Source: Sanghuangporus weigelae | Lineage: Eukaryota > Basidiomycota > Agaricomycetes > Hymenochaetales > Hymenochaetaceae | Assembly (NCBI GenBank): GCA_033182465.1 | Contig: CP137320.1 | Span: forward strand, 806,001-870,000 | Length of the DNA stretch: 64,000 nucleotides | Direction of reading: 5' to 3' | The notes under the pieces: generated by a model | The model's input: the letters and a program-made list of their open reading frames with translations, nothing else | What the model was told of the DNA's origin: nothing | Databases searched by the model: none | Made by a program: the position numbers and the translations under genes | Shown: positions 44,720-57,548 of the stretch, one piece after another | How positions within the stretch are numbered: the first letter of the stretch is position 1 | Layout: each line of letters begins with the position of its first letter

Positions 44720-46642
44720 ATAAAGACAATGTACAATGGATCAAATCGATAAATTTGTACTTCTGGTGTTCTGGACTGTCGGGAGAGTTCTGAGGCTCCA
44801 TTTCACTGATCCGTGCAGGTACTTCACTAATTTTCTGGAGTGCCTGGGATCCTCGTACTATGGATCGTCGGGCCGCCGTCGCTGTATTGTTGCGTTATTG
44901 GATAAGCTCGGCGTTCATCACCAATGAATGCGGATCCAAGATCTAGGTACTTCTCGAAGGAGTGAATGCTGGTACTCCCTCACTCTGGCAGACTCCTCTA
45001 TGACTTGCTGGACGTGGCGTAAAAATTGTCGGCTTTTCACGCGACGATGAAACTTTGGATGACGATATTTTTCATGGGCTCCCTTGTGGCTTCTTTCCTG
45101 AGAGATTAGCCCTATTACTGGACTTCGGCTAGTCTACGATGCAGGGTGTTTATATTCTAGCCGGAATGCCTAATGCTGATGCATGTGGTGCAGTAAGGTG
45201 GCTTCATCTGAGTCCGCGCTGAAGTTCTCATATTACTGCTGTCAGATTCCTTCAGCGGTCTTAACGCGGAATCTTCTCAAGGTACACATGACTTCTCAAT
45301 GTGCCTTACTGCTGAGAAGGGAGAGCAAGCCCAGGATAACAATTTTGTTCTTACACTTTCCCTGAGGTTCTGGCCTCTAGGTAACGCCAGTTCGCAGCTC
45401 AACTGTCTTTGTCTTTATCTCGCCGGGGCTCTTGAGAAAGCCGTCCTTGCGGTCTGTTAATAGCCTCCACAAGAAGAATCCACATGATAGATGTAGCCCG
45501 GATCTCGAGGTTCTGAAATATCAAAACAGGCAGATCTTGTAAGACTTGTGCTCCGGTATTCCTGGGTGAAGTGACAGTGAGGAGTTGAAGATGCATCAAG
45601 TGTTAAGACACAAGAAAAGATTTCAAATGATGCAGAGACTCTGAGGCAGTGCATAGTCACTGAGGCCACTCTTTGCACCTTGTCCTGTCTATTAAGATCA
45701 AGGGCAAAAATCTATAGTTGAGGGTTTCCGGCAGATCTGTTTTGTCGAACGTCAAGCGCTAACTTCATGAGAGAAGCTACATGGGACGTAACAGTGCCAG
45801 TAGTCGCCACTCACTAAAGGGTGCTTCTCGCCATGACCAGGCAATCGTAACGCATACTATGGATCGACTTGTCCCAATGTCTATGTGGGCATAGTCTTAG
45901 CTCCGAACCATTGGCGTACTAGTTTACCAACTCGTGTCCTTTATGATTCGACCAAGGCGGATGACATTCCGAACAGTAAGGGCAAATATATTCTGTTCTG
46001 CCATAAGCTATTCGGTTCCCCGGAATTTGATTTAATAAGACACGGTTATCTTTCTAGAAGTACCAAGAAGTGCCTGTGACTTGTGCACCATGTCGGTCAG
46101 AGTAGACATTCTCTCATGACCAAGGTTCTGCTAAGGGGATTATAAGGGACGGCCCGATGTATTTGACGCGCAGCTCGGAAGTTGTTCTGGGAGTGAGCGA
46201 ATAATCTCCACCTTTGCCCAGGCACAAGGGGAATGCTGAAGGTTGGGCTTCTGCCAAAGGATTACAAGGAAGGTAGGCCACAAAGTGTTTTGTCGGACGG
46301 CTAATAGGACAGGACATTTGTATTTTGCCAATTCGTGCCTCCGGCTATTGCACACCTTTTATGCGAAGATCGGCATTGCAGTAAGCAACCATAAAAGGAT
46401 ATTTCGGAGATTGCCATGCACCTGCCACGCGATCACAGAATTTACGAAGATCACCATGTACAGGAACTGTGATAAAGAAAAAAAACAAGGGAAGCCTTAC
46501 TAGCAATTGCAATACCTCTTTTCTTTCTCACCTACCTTCATCCCGTGCACATATTTAATGAGCACAATGTATCCACTTTCCTTGCTTTGCCGTAGAGCCT
46601 TTGGCATATATCTCCTTTCACCGACAGTACGGTGACCTAGCT
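44720..46642. other. 1.9-kb gene-poor stretch, no recognised gene
   Basis: Between RIB4 and the carboxylesterase there are only short open frames (up to about 87 codons) with frequent stops in all six frames, and none resembles a protein family I know. I see no tRNA, no obvious terminal repeats and no poly-A tail of a retroposed element. It could be the decayed remains of a gene or mobile element, or the promoter of the esterase plus untranslated sequence. Nothing can be called. Confidence 0.5.
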
Positions 46643-48484
46643 ATGGTGTGGGTTCGCTTTTTTATGTTCTGGCCGCTGTTTGCATCTCTGCCTTTGATTT
46701 CGCGAGCTATTCCGTTACAATCTCCGTTGTCCGCACGCCAAGGTGCGATACCTGAAGTGCCCGTAGATGTGTTAGTAAACTCATATATTATTTTTCAGGT
46801 GGAGACATATCATTCAACACCAGCCTTGGACCAGCGCCAGGGGTTCTTGACACCTCCTTCGTAGCACGCCTTCCTGTTCGGTACGCAACGTCAAGTAGGT
46901 GGCAAAATTCGGTAATTGCCAACGTTTGGGAGATACCGTAAGTCATATCGTCGTGCATCCGAATGAGTACCAAGCCAACAAAACAACATTTTGAAAGGAA
47001 CAACCTGACAGATCCAACTGCAACTCCTCGTGCATGTCCACAGCCATCAAGCAACGAGAACAGTGCTGATACAGATGAGGACTGTTTGAATATGATTTTA
47101 TACGTGCCTATATCTGGTACAAATATGCCGACGATGATGTGGTAAGTAACAGCTTTTCTTGTTCCTGGTCGGAATCTAAATACAATCTTTTACAGGGTCC
47201 ACGGCGGGTCCTTTATCGTTGGATCGGCGTCAGGTCCTGGACTCGATGGTTCTGCTCTTGCGGAAGCAACTGGTTCAATAGTTGCAGTTATCCAGTATCG
47301 GCTTGGAGCTTTCGGATTTCTTTCACCGGATGGCGAAACAAATCTTGCAGTAAACGACGTGATTACTGCACTAAATTTTCTGCAAGAGATCCTGCCTGGC
47401 CTGAATGGAGACCCCAACAAAATCACCATTGCTGGACAGAGCAGCGGAGCGTCGATGGTTCGTGCACTCCTCGCCACTCCTTCGGCTTCTAGTTTATTCC
47501 AGAGCGCAATCCTGCAGTCTGATCCCATGGTAATTTATCAGCAAGTATCCCAATGATATGAGAGATCTGACTGTCTTTATTATCACTCAGAATTTCGGAT
47601 TCTTGTCGACGAATACCTTTAACACTCTGAACGACTATTTCGTTTCTCAACTAAGTTGCAGCGCCGCAGACACCGCTTGCTCGTCGAGCCTCTCTACGGA
47701 CGAAGTTCTCAGCGCTTCGATGTCCGTCTTCGGGGCCGGTGCCTCTTTAGATGCGGCAGCGGGCGCCTTTGAACCAATGCGGCCTGTAAAGGATGGGTCA
47801 CTAATAGCGAACGCCCTCGACCTGACGGAGTCGTTCCCTAGTCAGTCTAAACCAATCATCGTTACCACCGTTCAGAACGAGGCGGGTCCGGCTATCTACG
47901 GGACGTACGCAGATGCGGTAGCAGAGAGTCAATGGGACGACTTCACGACGGGTTTGCTAGGCTCCTCCCGCGCATCGGTGGTGGTGAACTCCTCTTTTTA
48001 TGTTGTGCCTGCCGAGTATGCCGCAAGTAATTCCACCTTTGATGCTCGCATCCAATTCGACACGCTTGGAACGGACTTGATCTTTCGCTGTCCGTCCTGG
48101 TCATTCGCTCGATTATGGGCAGGTGCTGGTGGAAGGGCGTATATTGGAGAGTATGCCCTCGGCGTAACCTACCCGTCCAACTCCGGGATCGAATTTTGCA
48201 CGAGCGGCGGTGTATGCCATGAAGATGACATAGAAATAGTCTTCGGCACTGCGAGTTCTCCCTCCGCTGCGCAAGCCAGTCTGATCGCATCTATGCAGGC
48301 GAGCTACGGAGCTTTCTTCTCCGGAGGCACTCCGGCTAGCTCTTGGCCCACGGTATCTGGCGATGACGCGAATGCAGTCATTCTCGGAGGCGCCAACAAT
48401 GGGAACAGTGCTGCTGTCGGTGCTTGCGATCCTGATTTCTGGGGATTGGCCGTTTCTTACGACTATCAATTGTTCGATAACTGA
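46643..48484 (+). CDS. Secreted type-B carboxylesterase/lipase
   Basis: This alpha/beta-hydrolase of the cholinesterase/type-B family hydrolyses ester bonds, probably outside the cell. The start at 46643 gives a signal peptide (MVWVRFFMFWPLFASLPLIS then RAIP). Conserved landmarks are SSRWQNSVIANVWEIP, the EDCLNMILYVP disulphide block, the oxyanion-hole HGGSFIVGSASGPGLDGSAL, and the nucleophile elbow GQSSG in ITIAGQSSGASMVRAL. The catalytic His context is CHEDDIEIVFGT. Exons read through VKDGSLIANALDL and end DYQLFDN. The length of about 540 residues fits the family. Five or six introns occur, mostly in the first third. Substrate is unknown. A preceding in-frame ATG at about 46601 would spoil the signal peptide and is less likely. 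Confidence 0.88.
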
Positions 48485-48820
48485 CAAGGATGACTTTGTA
48501 GATAGAATTTGCTCATACTATTCGCTTTCTCAGTTCCTTTTGCCACGGTCATCCAGTGGTATAAAATTCAATTTCTTCCTTCATCGGTCGTCACAAATCT
48601 CGGACTTGATGTTCTTTACAATTTCTTGCATTTGCATTCCTGCGCCATTACTGTAGCCGTAACTAGAGCAATCGACTCTGCTTTCGAATGGATATTTTAT
48701 TTCTCAGGTCAGGAGACTTGATCCTAATGTCCGAAAGTGGGATATGCAAATCCTGTCATGTGATGTATTCCCATTTCTTGCTGATCAAGGGCGCACTTGC
48801 GGAAATGAACCGTGTCGACG
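48485..48820 (+). promoter_or_regulatory. Intergenic region between carboxylesterase and JHD1
   Basis: 336 bases between two plus-strand genes. An out-of-frame upstream ATG (48805) sits 16 bases before the chosen JHD1 start. No known site is identified. Confidence 0.4.
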
Positions 48821-51037
48821 ATGAGACCTAGCAAAAGCCGACGAAGTAAAGACAGCACAGAAGCAAGCTCGACTATTGATGCGCCAGCGCTAGCGAGCAA
48901 TGACAAGCAACGATGTCCGCAATGTAAGGATGATGACCAAGGCATCGATGAGGCTGCGCTTGCCAAAGAGCATTGGGTGCGCTGTGAGGGACCATGCAAA
49001 ATCTGGTTTCATTGGCGATGCGTCGGTGAGGGGGGCGACCTCGAAGCGATAGATAAATGGTACGCGAATTGAGAAATGTTTGCGATCTGTGATTCCTGAT
49101 GCATATTCATTTCTTACACAGGTATTGTAAACCATGCTTAGCAGCCGATCCGAGGCGTACTATAACGTTGAAACCTCCAGCACGCAAGTCGGCTCGGAAA
49201 AAGCCCGCACGCGACTATGCAAGCCTGCACAACGGGATACCAACTGCCGGCGCGGACAAATGGCACGCGCTTCTCCAAGCAAAGGAGTTGTCAGGCGCGT
49301 TTGCTCGCGATCCGTTCAAGCGGATGAACGGTACTGAACTCACTACCGAGTGGGCGGACCATAATCCAGACGCATTACTGGAACCAGTGCTGATTGAAAG
49401 CCCTGAGGGTCTCGGTATGTCGATGCCTCCAGCTGGTCTGACAGTGTCAGACATAGCCCGAATTGTAGGCGAAGACTCACCGGTGGAAGTTATGGACGTT
49501 GCTACTCAGTCGAATACTCCAGGATACACGCTTGGAAAATGGGCGAGCTACTTCAGTACCCCTGAAGGTTCCCGAGATCGAATCCGCAATGTCATATCTC
49601 TGGAGATTTCTGGTACGCCTCTAGGCGACCAGGTCGTTCCTCCCCGACTCGTCCGCGAATCTGACTGGGTAGAAAAATACTGGCCGCCTAACAAAAAAGG
49701 ACCCGGTCATGCCTATCCGAAAGTCCAGCTGTACTGTCTCATGGGAGTGGCAAAGGCATGGACCGACTGGCATATCGACTTCGCCGGTTCATCCGTCTAC
49801 TATCACATTCATAGCGGTGCAAAGACCTTCTATTTCATCCGACCTACATCCGCCAATCTCGCCGCTTATGAAAAATGGTCCGGGTCTGAGCTTCAAACGA
49901 GCACTTGGCTCGGCGACCTTGTCGATGCCGTATACAAAGTCGACCTCGTACAAGGTAACACAATGATTATTCCGACAGGTTGGATCCACGCAGTGTATAC
50001 TCCCGTGGATACAATTGTGTTCGGAGGCAACTTTCTCCACTCGTACAATGTTGCTACTCGTAAATCCGTCCTCTTACGTTCTTGATTATTCATATACTCA
50101 TTTTTTTATTGTACTAGAGCTACATGTAAGGGAAATCGAGAACTCTACGCGCGTTCCGAAGAAATTCCAATTCCCATTCTTCACAAGGTGCGTCTCAATC
50201 CAGTGACCTCTCCGTCAATCACTAAGCAAATATTCTATCAGATTATGTTGGTACGTCGGCGAGGCGTCCCTACGCGCCCTCAAAGCGCGCGAAGAATTCT
50301 CCCCTCGCGTCTTATCATCCCTCGAAGCACTCGCACGCTTCCTGATAAGCGAAGCCCGACTGATAGAGCACAGCGACGGCCGTTCAGTTGGAAGTACAAA
50401 AGCCGCCGACGCAACCCGACGAAAAGAAGCAAAAGAAGCCGTACCTAGCGATCGCGTTAAAGATGCTCCGGCTCTCGCACGGGAGTTGCGATGGCGAGTG
50501 CGACTTGCAGCTCACGGCTCGAGTGATGCCGAGGAAGACGGAGGCGTGGAGGGCTCTGTCCATGCGGGTGTGAAGCGAAAACGAAAGGCAGGTGTCGGCG
50601 CACGTGCGGAGAGTGGTAATCCCAGTGAGAACGGACATAATCATTATGAGCCATCGCCGGAACCGCGGTTTAGGAACTTCGAGCCTAAGAGGTGGGATGC
50701 GTATAACGTTCAGTCAACAGTGGAAGATCGTGTACGAAGACGTGTGCCTGAAGGCCGAAAGCCACCTTCTGTTCCTTCTTCGGACACTGGCGGTCCAGAA
50801 GCAAGAGCCGATTGGGCTCAAACGTGGCTCGACTTCAACGATGCGAACGAAAGCAAAGAAAACGGGAGCGGGAAGTCTGAGATTGAAGTAGACGTTGAAA
50901 CCGTGCAACCAGAAGTCGTCGTGAAACGTGAAATCATGACTCGCGTGCGCAGGACGGAACGCGGTCTCGAGAGGCAGCGAGTGGAACGTACAATAGAGGT
51001 CTGGGAGTGGGAAGGATCGGAAGTGAAAGCTGAATAG
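48821..51037 (+). CDS. JHD1: JmjC histone demethylase with PHD finger (JHD1/KDM2 family)
   Basis: JHD1/KDM2 enzymes remove methyl groups from histone H3 Lys36 using Fe(II) and 2-oxoglutarate. The start at 48821 gives MRPSKSRRSKDSTEASST. A PHD finger follows (CPQCKDDDQG, HWVRCEGPCKIWFHWRC, KWYCKPC). The JmjC domain contains WHIDFAGSSVYYHIHSGAKTF with the Fe-binding His and Asp and the 2-oxoglutarate Lys, then GWIHAVYTPVDT with the third metal His, so it should be active. After FLHSYNVAT an exon encodes QLHVREIENSTRVPKKFQFP and the next begins RLCWYVGEASLRALKAREEF, both standard JHD1 C-terminal elements. The tail is basic/acidic (VKRKRKAGVGARAE) and ends WEGSEVKAE. Confidence 0.93.
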
Positions 51038-51538
51038 TTGGTCATCGACGACTTCGTTACTCCATTGCATAACGTGCCTTTTCCTTCCAAATACGCTTGA
51101 GCTCTCTCCGCCTGAATTACTATCATTTGTCGGGTTACTCTGGTCTTCATTCCAAGAATTTTTCTGAACAATGTTTATCTTTCATCATATTGTATTTCTG
51201 AGTTTTGCAAAACAGCACCTTTGTCATCCCAGAAAACACGCTAAATGTCTATCCAAATGTTCAGTCGCTGAAGATAATTCAAACAACGATCGGTTCCATG
51301 GGCCAATGTAGGCACATTCGCGAGATCTAAGTGTCTCATTCAACGGCACTGCAGGGTAGTTCGGATCGAAAAAGACAAAACAGCTATCACTGTCATTATA
51401 CATACCGGACCAAACCACAAAACGTACAGTGTATACAATATTGCCAAAACTGAGCTCGAGCACCAAGAAACGAGATCACTACACAAGTAAAGCATTCTAC
51501 ATAAAAAGACAACATCTCCTATAGTAATACAGACCGGC
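51038..51538. other. Convergent spacer between JHD1 and WC-2
   Basis: A 501-base spacer between opposite stop codons. Minus-strand open frames at 51224-51549 have no recognisable domain and probably lie in the WC-2 3' untranslated region. Confidence 0.5.
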
Positions 51539-53349
51539 TCAATATCCATAGCTGCCCTCGCCTTGATGCTGGTTCACCGGCCATTGGTACTGCCCATACA
51601 CAGGTTGATAATGATCTTGTCTCGGGGGCTGTTGCGCTAGAGATTGAGCCTGAGTCTGAACCTGACTGTGGTCTTGCATGTATCCATGCGAGTGCGAGGA
51701 CGTCGGTGATGGCTGCATCGCGCTTTGCGAAAGCAGCAACGTAGAGATCATCGGGTGCGCAGCGTAATGCCCGGAGCCTAATGCCGGGATTTGGCTTTGG
51801 TTCTGAGTCTGAGACTGCGAGAACGTCGCGTGCGTAGGTGAGGGCGTCAGCACCTGCTGTGGTGCAGCGCCGGCAGCAGTAACTACATTCTCAAATCGGC
51901 TTTGGCTTTGGCTTTGGCCTTGGCTCTGATGATGATTCTGACTCTGACTCTGATGCGAGGACGGCGGGCGCATCATCTCCGTCGGCGGCGTAACCGAGAG
52001 CGCTGGATTCGCGACAGGAGCACCTGGGCCTCTCGCACTTCTGCCGGAACTCCCAGACGGCGAGTTTCCATCTAATCCTCCTCCTTCGCGTGATCCCGAA
52101 TCCAGTTGTTGTTGGGTCTGCACGTACGGAATAGGTACGTCGTCCGTCCGCTTTGAGCGTTTCGCCCAACGTAACCCGCACGCATTACACAGCGTCTTCG
52201 GGCCTCTCGGTCCCTTCCTCCATTCCGGTGAATCCGTCCGTCCACAGGTGACGCAAACGTATTGCTGTCCATTGCCCTTCTTCTGCTGTAAATAGCGCAA
52301 GAAAACAAAGCAAAAAAAAAATAACAATTGATTTGATAAAATTGGATGAACATTAGCTACCATTAAAGAAATAGAAAAAAAGGGCCCGCTTACCTTCTTC
52401 TTCTTCCCGCCGTCTTCGACTTCTTCGTCCCTGGTGTTGTTGGTATTCGCGCCAGGCACAGTGGAGTCTACGAACCCAGTTTGCATCGCACTAAAGCTCC
52501 CGATCGTGCTGTTGGCAGTGGACGGACTTTGCATCCCGCCGTCCCGTGAGCTCGCTGGGAACTCAAAGGTCGCGAATTGTGGTTGGTGAGATTGCGGCGG
52601 AGATGAAGACATCCCTAGAGGGAAGTCGTTAAGGACTCCGGACGGCATGACGTCCTGTTGAGCTTTGAGATCCTTCAGACGCTGAGTTAACCTCTCGTTT
52701 TCAATTTTCAGCTCCAAGAATGTATTTAAACTACCACGGACAGTTTATCAGTCCCGAAGAAGCCTACGCGAAACGCGAAATAATAAAGTAGACTCACACA
52801 GCCATATTCCTGCTTGGATAAGGTTTTGCGACGAGAAAGAAACATTTGCATTCGGTATCGTCTGGTAGATAAAGGGCATGTCCTCGGACTTCGAATAAAA
52901 GCTCCTTGTTCCCTTGTTCCGAGCTTGATTTCCCAATTGGTTTGCACTTCAAACGAGCGTAACATGAAAGATCATGCCGCGAACCCAGGCTCTTTTGTAG
53001 GTGATCATCAAAGGTTCTCTTATCGATGTCTTATGGTGGTTGTAAATGAGCACCGTCAAACAAATGAGACAACCTGGAATAGTAAGCACACACCATTAAC
53101 GATATCTAAAACATCTCTCTCCGATAGTTCCTCTACCTCCCAACCAAGCACCTCTGTCACATTCGGAGCGACATACTGAATCAGACCGTCGGTGTCGAGG
53201 ATGAGGGTTACCGTGTCGGGTAGTTCGGAAATGAGGATATCCGCCCACTTCTTGCGCTTCGTGAACTCAAACACCTGAGCCTGACGTTGCGGTTGCTGAG
53301 ATTGCTGCCGTGGTTCGGATGGCGCGAGAGCTGGCGACTGGAGTGCCAT
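51539..53349 (-). CDS. WC2: White collar 2 PAS-GATA transcription factor
   Basis: WC-2 pairs with the flavin photoreceptor WC-1 to activate blue-light genes, including fruiting-body and mating-related programmes in mushrooms. The start at 53349 gives [24 protein letters not shown] domain follows ([40 protein letters not shown], then [50 protein letters not shown]). A short coiled coil is next ([20 protein letters not shown]). The GATA finger is [33 protein letters not shown], spacing C-x2-C-x18-C-x2-C. A long Gln/Ser/His-rich tail rich in SQ/TQ dipeptides ends GEGSYGY. Four introns. Upstream lies a 4.2-kb gene-poor region. Confidence 0.95.
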
Positions 53350-56300
53350 TGATGAGGAAATTGAACGCGAACGATGGGGCGGAGAATATTAAGGGAATGT
53401 TGAAAGAAGAAGCGAACAGGAGCCGTTCGCTCTGAATGAAAAGTGTTGTCTGAGTCGATATCGTAAGTCAGGGCAGAGAACTGGCGCCTGCACTCCAACG
53501 CAACATCTTGCCACCGGACGCCGTGCGCGTGCCACCCCGACGGTGCCCCGCTCTATCCTACTTCTTCTCTTTGTCCCGCCGCACATTGCATTCGAGGTTA
53601 AAACTGAGAAGAGTAGCCGAATCGCCGTAAACTCCGTAGGGATGCGAGTGCGTGAAATTGGCTAACCGATCATCGTCCCTACGTCAATTAGTCCTTTCAT
53701 TCAACATCAACATCGGCATCATCTCTGCCACGACGACGACGACGACGGATTAATTCTAGTGTGTGGCGTATCAAATATCATAGGAAGCAATCGTCGCTTG
53801 TCTCGGTATCAAATCTCGTCTTATTGTTCGTCTGGCGTCTGTCTATCGTCGAGGCGTCGTGCCGATCAGTGAAATACAGTCGACACTCGACAGTTCCTTT
53901 CCCTATAGCGATCTACGCATCATGTCTCAAATCGATATTTCACAACACAAGAACAAGAACATTTCACTGCTGGCATACTAGTACCTGATGAAATCTGGAC
54001 GCATGGATAAATTAATCCCATATTTACACGGATGTCACTCGAAGTATATTTCCTGCTGTACGTCCCTCGATTCCTTTTTTTCTATCGGATTGACATCAGA
54101 ACTGAGGATGGGCTGTGCAGAACAATAAAGGGATGTTCCGTGTGACCCTCAGATCCACATCGTCCCCGGATCTCATGGCCCTGGTGGCTGACGCGTCTAA
54201 CTAACAACTAACTATCAGAAAAAGCACTGAAATGGCTGACTAAACTCAAACAAGGACAAGATCGATTCATGATCTCATCAGTCAATGCTACTGACTCTAA
54301 ACACTTCGTCAATGCCTGCGGCAACCTAGCCTGGTTTATCTTTGTTAGATCCCTGGGTCCAATGTGTGATCCTGTATTGGTCCATTCTCAATCTCAAACG
54401 GATCCATGACGAACGGACCAGCGATCAATTTCGAACGAAGCTTTTTCACCATTCTACTTTTCGGATGTTCGACTGCATCAGCTTTGATTCCAGACACGAA
54501 AAAAAAATCGGAACAGAGACGGTTGAAGGGCGAAGAATGGGCCAGAACCTAGTGATTCGCTCCATAAGGTATATGCATATCATTCTCCTTACTCGACGCT
54601 GTCTTCTGTCTGTCTTCTACTCGATCTACGCCAACAACCTACTTCACTCCTAATTCTCCAAGCTCACACGTTAAGAAAGAACGAAAAAAGAGGATCTAAG
54701 ACAAACTCAAAAAGAAAGACAGGAGGGATCGACAAGTTTTCATTTCCCTCTCATTCCAGATCTCTCTCTTCCTCTCGGGATCTTCTTCTTGCTCCTGCTC
54801 CATTTCTATGCTGTTTGGTTTCGGCTTTTGTATGTTTACTGTGCCCGTGTGCTGTGCGGTCATGGTCAAGGGTGGCGTTACCCAAACGGGCACCGATTCT
54901 TTAATTTCTAAGTGAGAAGGCCATAGGAAAGGAAAGTATGTCTCAGATGTACTTGAACAAGAGCAGTCCACCAAGAGTTTCTATTTTCCGTTCCGCAAGC
55001 CCTAATCCCTGTATACATGTGTACACTAACTCCTCTCTCCATTCCAGGACGAGATCTTCCAAGATCCAAGACAACTTCTTCCTGTAAAGTCCCTTTCTTT
55101 TCGCCTTTTTTTAGGTTTAGGGCGGGGATCTTCTTTCTATTCTATCCAGTTCTATATCCATTTTCTGTTATATCCGTTATTCGCGTTGCGTGTGTATGGC
55201 GGCGCAGCAGTAATCAAGAGCTCGTAGATCACGGCATTCTTCTTGGGATTTTTCTTTTCTTTCCTTTTGTTCAATTTCCATCCCATCGTCCTCCACATTG
55301 CGTGTGCATTCCAGGCCCATTGATCTGTGCCCGGGGTCGGACATGGATTACAGTCTCGTCGGGAACGGACGGAGCGATGGAGAGAGGAGAGCACGTGGGG
55401 CCGGATTATTGTCCTCTCTCCTGCGGTTGCGTGCTGTGCTTTCCGTGCTCCTCGACAACACTCCGAAGCTGCCGATGCTAAGTCCAGGCAGGTCCAGATT
55501 TTTTTAGCTCGGGGAAGGCAGGGGATTCTAATTGCGACTTATAGTGTCGATCCTCTTCGAATTCTTCTCCAATGTAACGACAGACAGAAGATGAAGGCGC
55601 AGAAGAAATACTGCGTATATCAAACTAAATTTCAAAACCTGCCGGTGTCATTAATCCTCTAACGATTCTTCTGGGCTGGGAGTCGGATTTGCGCGAAGTA
55701 CTCGTCTCTAATTTTTCGACTTCTGATTCTTTCCATTTATTATCTGTATGAAACAATGCGGACTTTCTACAATATGTAGTACGAGCGACTACTCTAATAT
55801 CCATATGTTCTAGCTCAAACAGAATAGGGATATCGGCTTCTCGTCATATTCTCGTAAAAAAATCAGATAGTACTAAGGTAGGTTAAGCTCATACCAAGTC
55901 TAGTTACTTCACAATTACTGCGTAGAAATTGAAGGATAGGGAGCAATCTTCCATTTGATATTTCATCGGTTGGGCGAACCCGGAACAAATAGCTTGGAAT
56001 ATCTGGACGGACGAGGAAAGACCGCCGCATCCTCCTCCTCATGCCCGCCTCATGTCCTTCACGAGTCTCAACAACAAATTTCAAAGTAGAAATAACCGAA
56101 GAAGATTACACGAAAAAAAAAAAATCTAGATCATTCTGAATGTCTATGAAAGGCAAATCATTCGCGTGCGCAGGTATGGAGGAGATGCCTCTCTCGTGCT
56201 CCCTCGAGGCTGCACAGAGGAAGCGAGCAGCGGTTGTGAATATGTAAAATAAAAACGAATTTGATTTTAATCTGCTGAGTATTGTATTCTGATACTCGCT

Positions 56301-57548
56301 CGGAGATATCCGGGCTGTGTCTGTAATGGCCTCGATGTCCTAAGCCTAAGGATCGGGTCCTGCGAGGTGCTGATAATTACTCGCTTTGGAGAATCGCATA
56401 TCGTCCCTCAGGGATTCGACGGACGCTCGGTGCACTCGGTGGCGATTCACGGCAAAGCAGGAGAAAACTATAATCATAATCAATCATCCTACCGAACATA
56501 GGTACTCAGAATGAATTTCATTTCAGACCTCAGAGACAAGACGATTAATCCACACACACACACACAAAAATGGCTTACAACCCAAAATATCACCAATTGA
56601 CTACAACAGCTGCTTTCAGTGTGCAGTAGCTCTACTTATCTACAATTACAAACATTTTGTCTGTGCGGCTATATAAATTTCTCGGGAGCTAAGTACGTCT
56701 GGGAGTACCTAAATCAAGTAATGTTTCAAAACTTTCCAATTCACTTCCATCCATCTTTCCAGCTTCTCATTTCATCTAGCGGACTTCGTGCACCGCTAAC
56801 GAGTCGAGTGAGCAAAGGAACGAAATGAAAGGACAAGGACAAGGACTTGTGTCAAACAAGAGAGCGGAGGGAGGTAAAGATCGTCGTTTGATGATGAAAA
56901 GTGTGCGGATGTGCACAATTGTTAGGGAGCAATGTTCTACACGTAGGCAAGATGAGCGACAAGATACGAAGAACTCGAAGAGGTATTGTTGCGAGAACGA
57001 AGCTGAGACAATCGAAGGGTCAAAGCAGACCCAATAAAACAACAAGATCATGACGACGACGAGGCGAGTGAAGAAAACAGACTTTTTCGAATGAAAACAA
57101 CCAAACCAAAGACGAAACGTAGAGAAAGCGAAATGGAGAATGTAGACAAAGTCCAATGAGAACAGGCGAAAAAGAGAAATCATCTCCCAACAAGAAATGC
57201 TGCTTTTTTTGCAGAGCGAGTTTGTAAGGTACCTTTCAAAGGAGCGAGTGGACGAAGGTGGAATCGCCGGCGACATCGAGTCGGATGGGATAGAGAGCGT
57301 TCGGCCTGCGTACGAGTCCAGCGTGGACACGCAACAGGACACAAAAAATTAAAACGAATCTCGTTAAGTGACGCGGATACGGAAAGTGTCGAAGGTCGAA
57401 GTTTGTCGAAAATCAGCGCCAATGTATTAGGCTCGCAATCGAAGACACAATAAAACGCAGGTATCCAAGAAAGCCGTTCATTAGATTGAGTATCGGAAAT
57501 GCACGAGGGAGGGAAGGAAGAACGGAGGAGCAGGACCTTAAAATGGAA
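53350..57548. other. 4.2-kb gene-poor region upstream of WC-2
   Basis: This span runs from the WC-2 start codon to the stop of the BTB-like gene, both on the minus strand, so it holds the WC-2 promoter and leader plus the 3' untranslated region of the BTB-like transcript. Open frames of up to about 150 codons (e.g. 55017-55481 +) translate to low-complexity, Pro/Ser/Phe-rich peptides with no domain. A pyrimidine-rich tract occupies roughly 54750-55300 on the plus strand, and a (CA)n run lies at about 56551-56565. No coding gene can be supported; an unannotated non-coding transcript is possible. Confidence 0.55.
56551..56565. repeat. (CA)n microsatellite
   Basis: About seven and a half CA units, followed by AAAA. 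A simple repeat in the gene-poor region. Confidence 0.9.

Noticed and set aside
44720-46642. Intact transposon or retroelement
   Set aside because: I found no terminal repeats, target duplications or transposase-like residues by eye.
47943-48487. Minus-strand open frames over the carboxylesterase
   Set aside because: Shadows of a well-supported esterase exon; no domain on the opposite strand.
55017-55481. Possible cysteine-containing protein of 154 residues
   Set aside because: Low-complexity translation of a pyrimidine-rich tract, no start context, no splice or family support.
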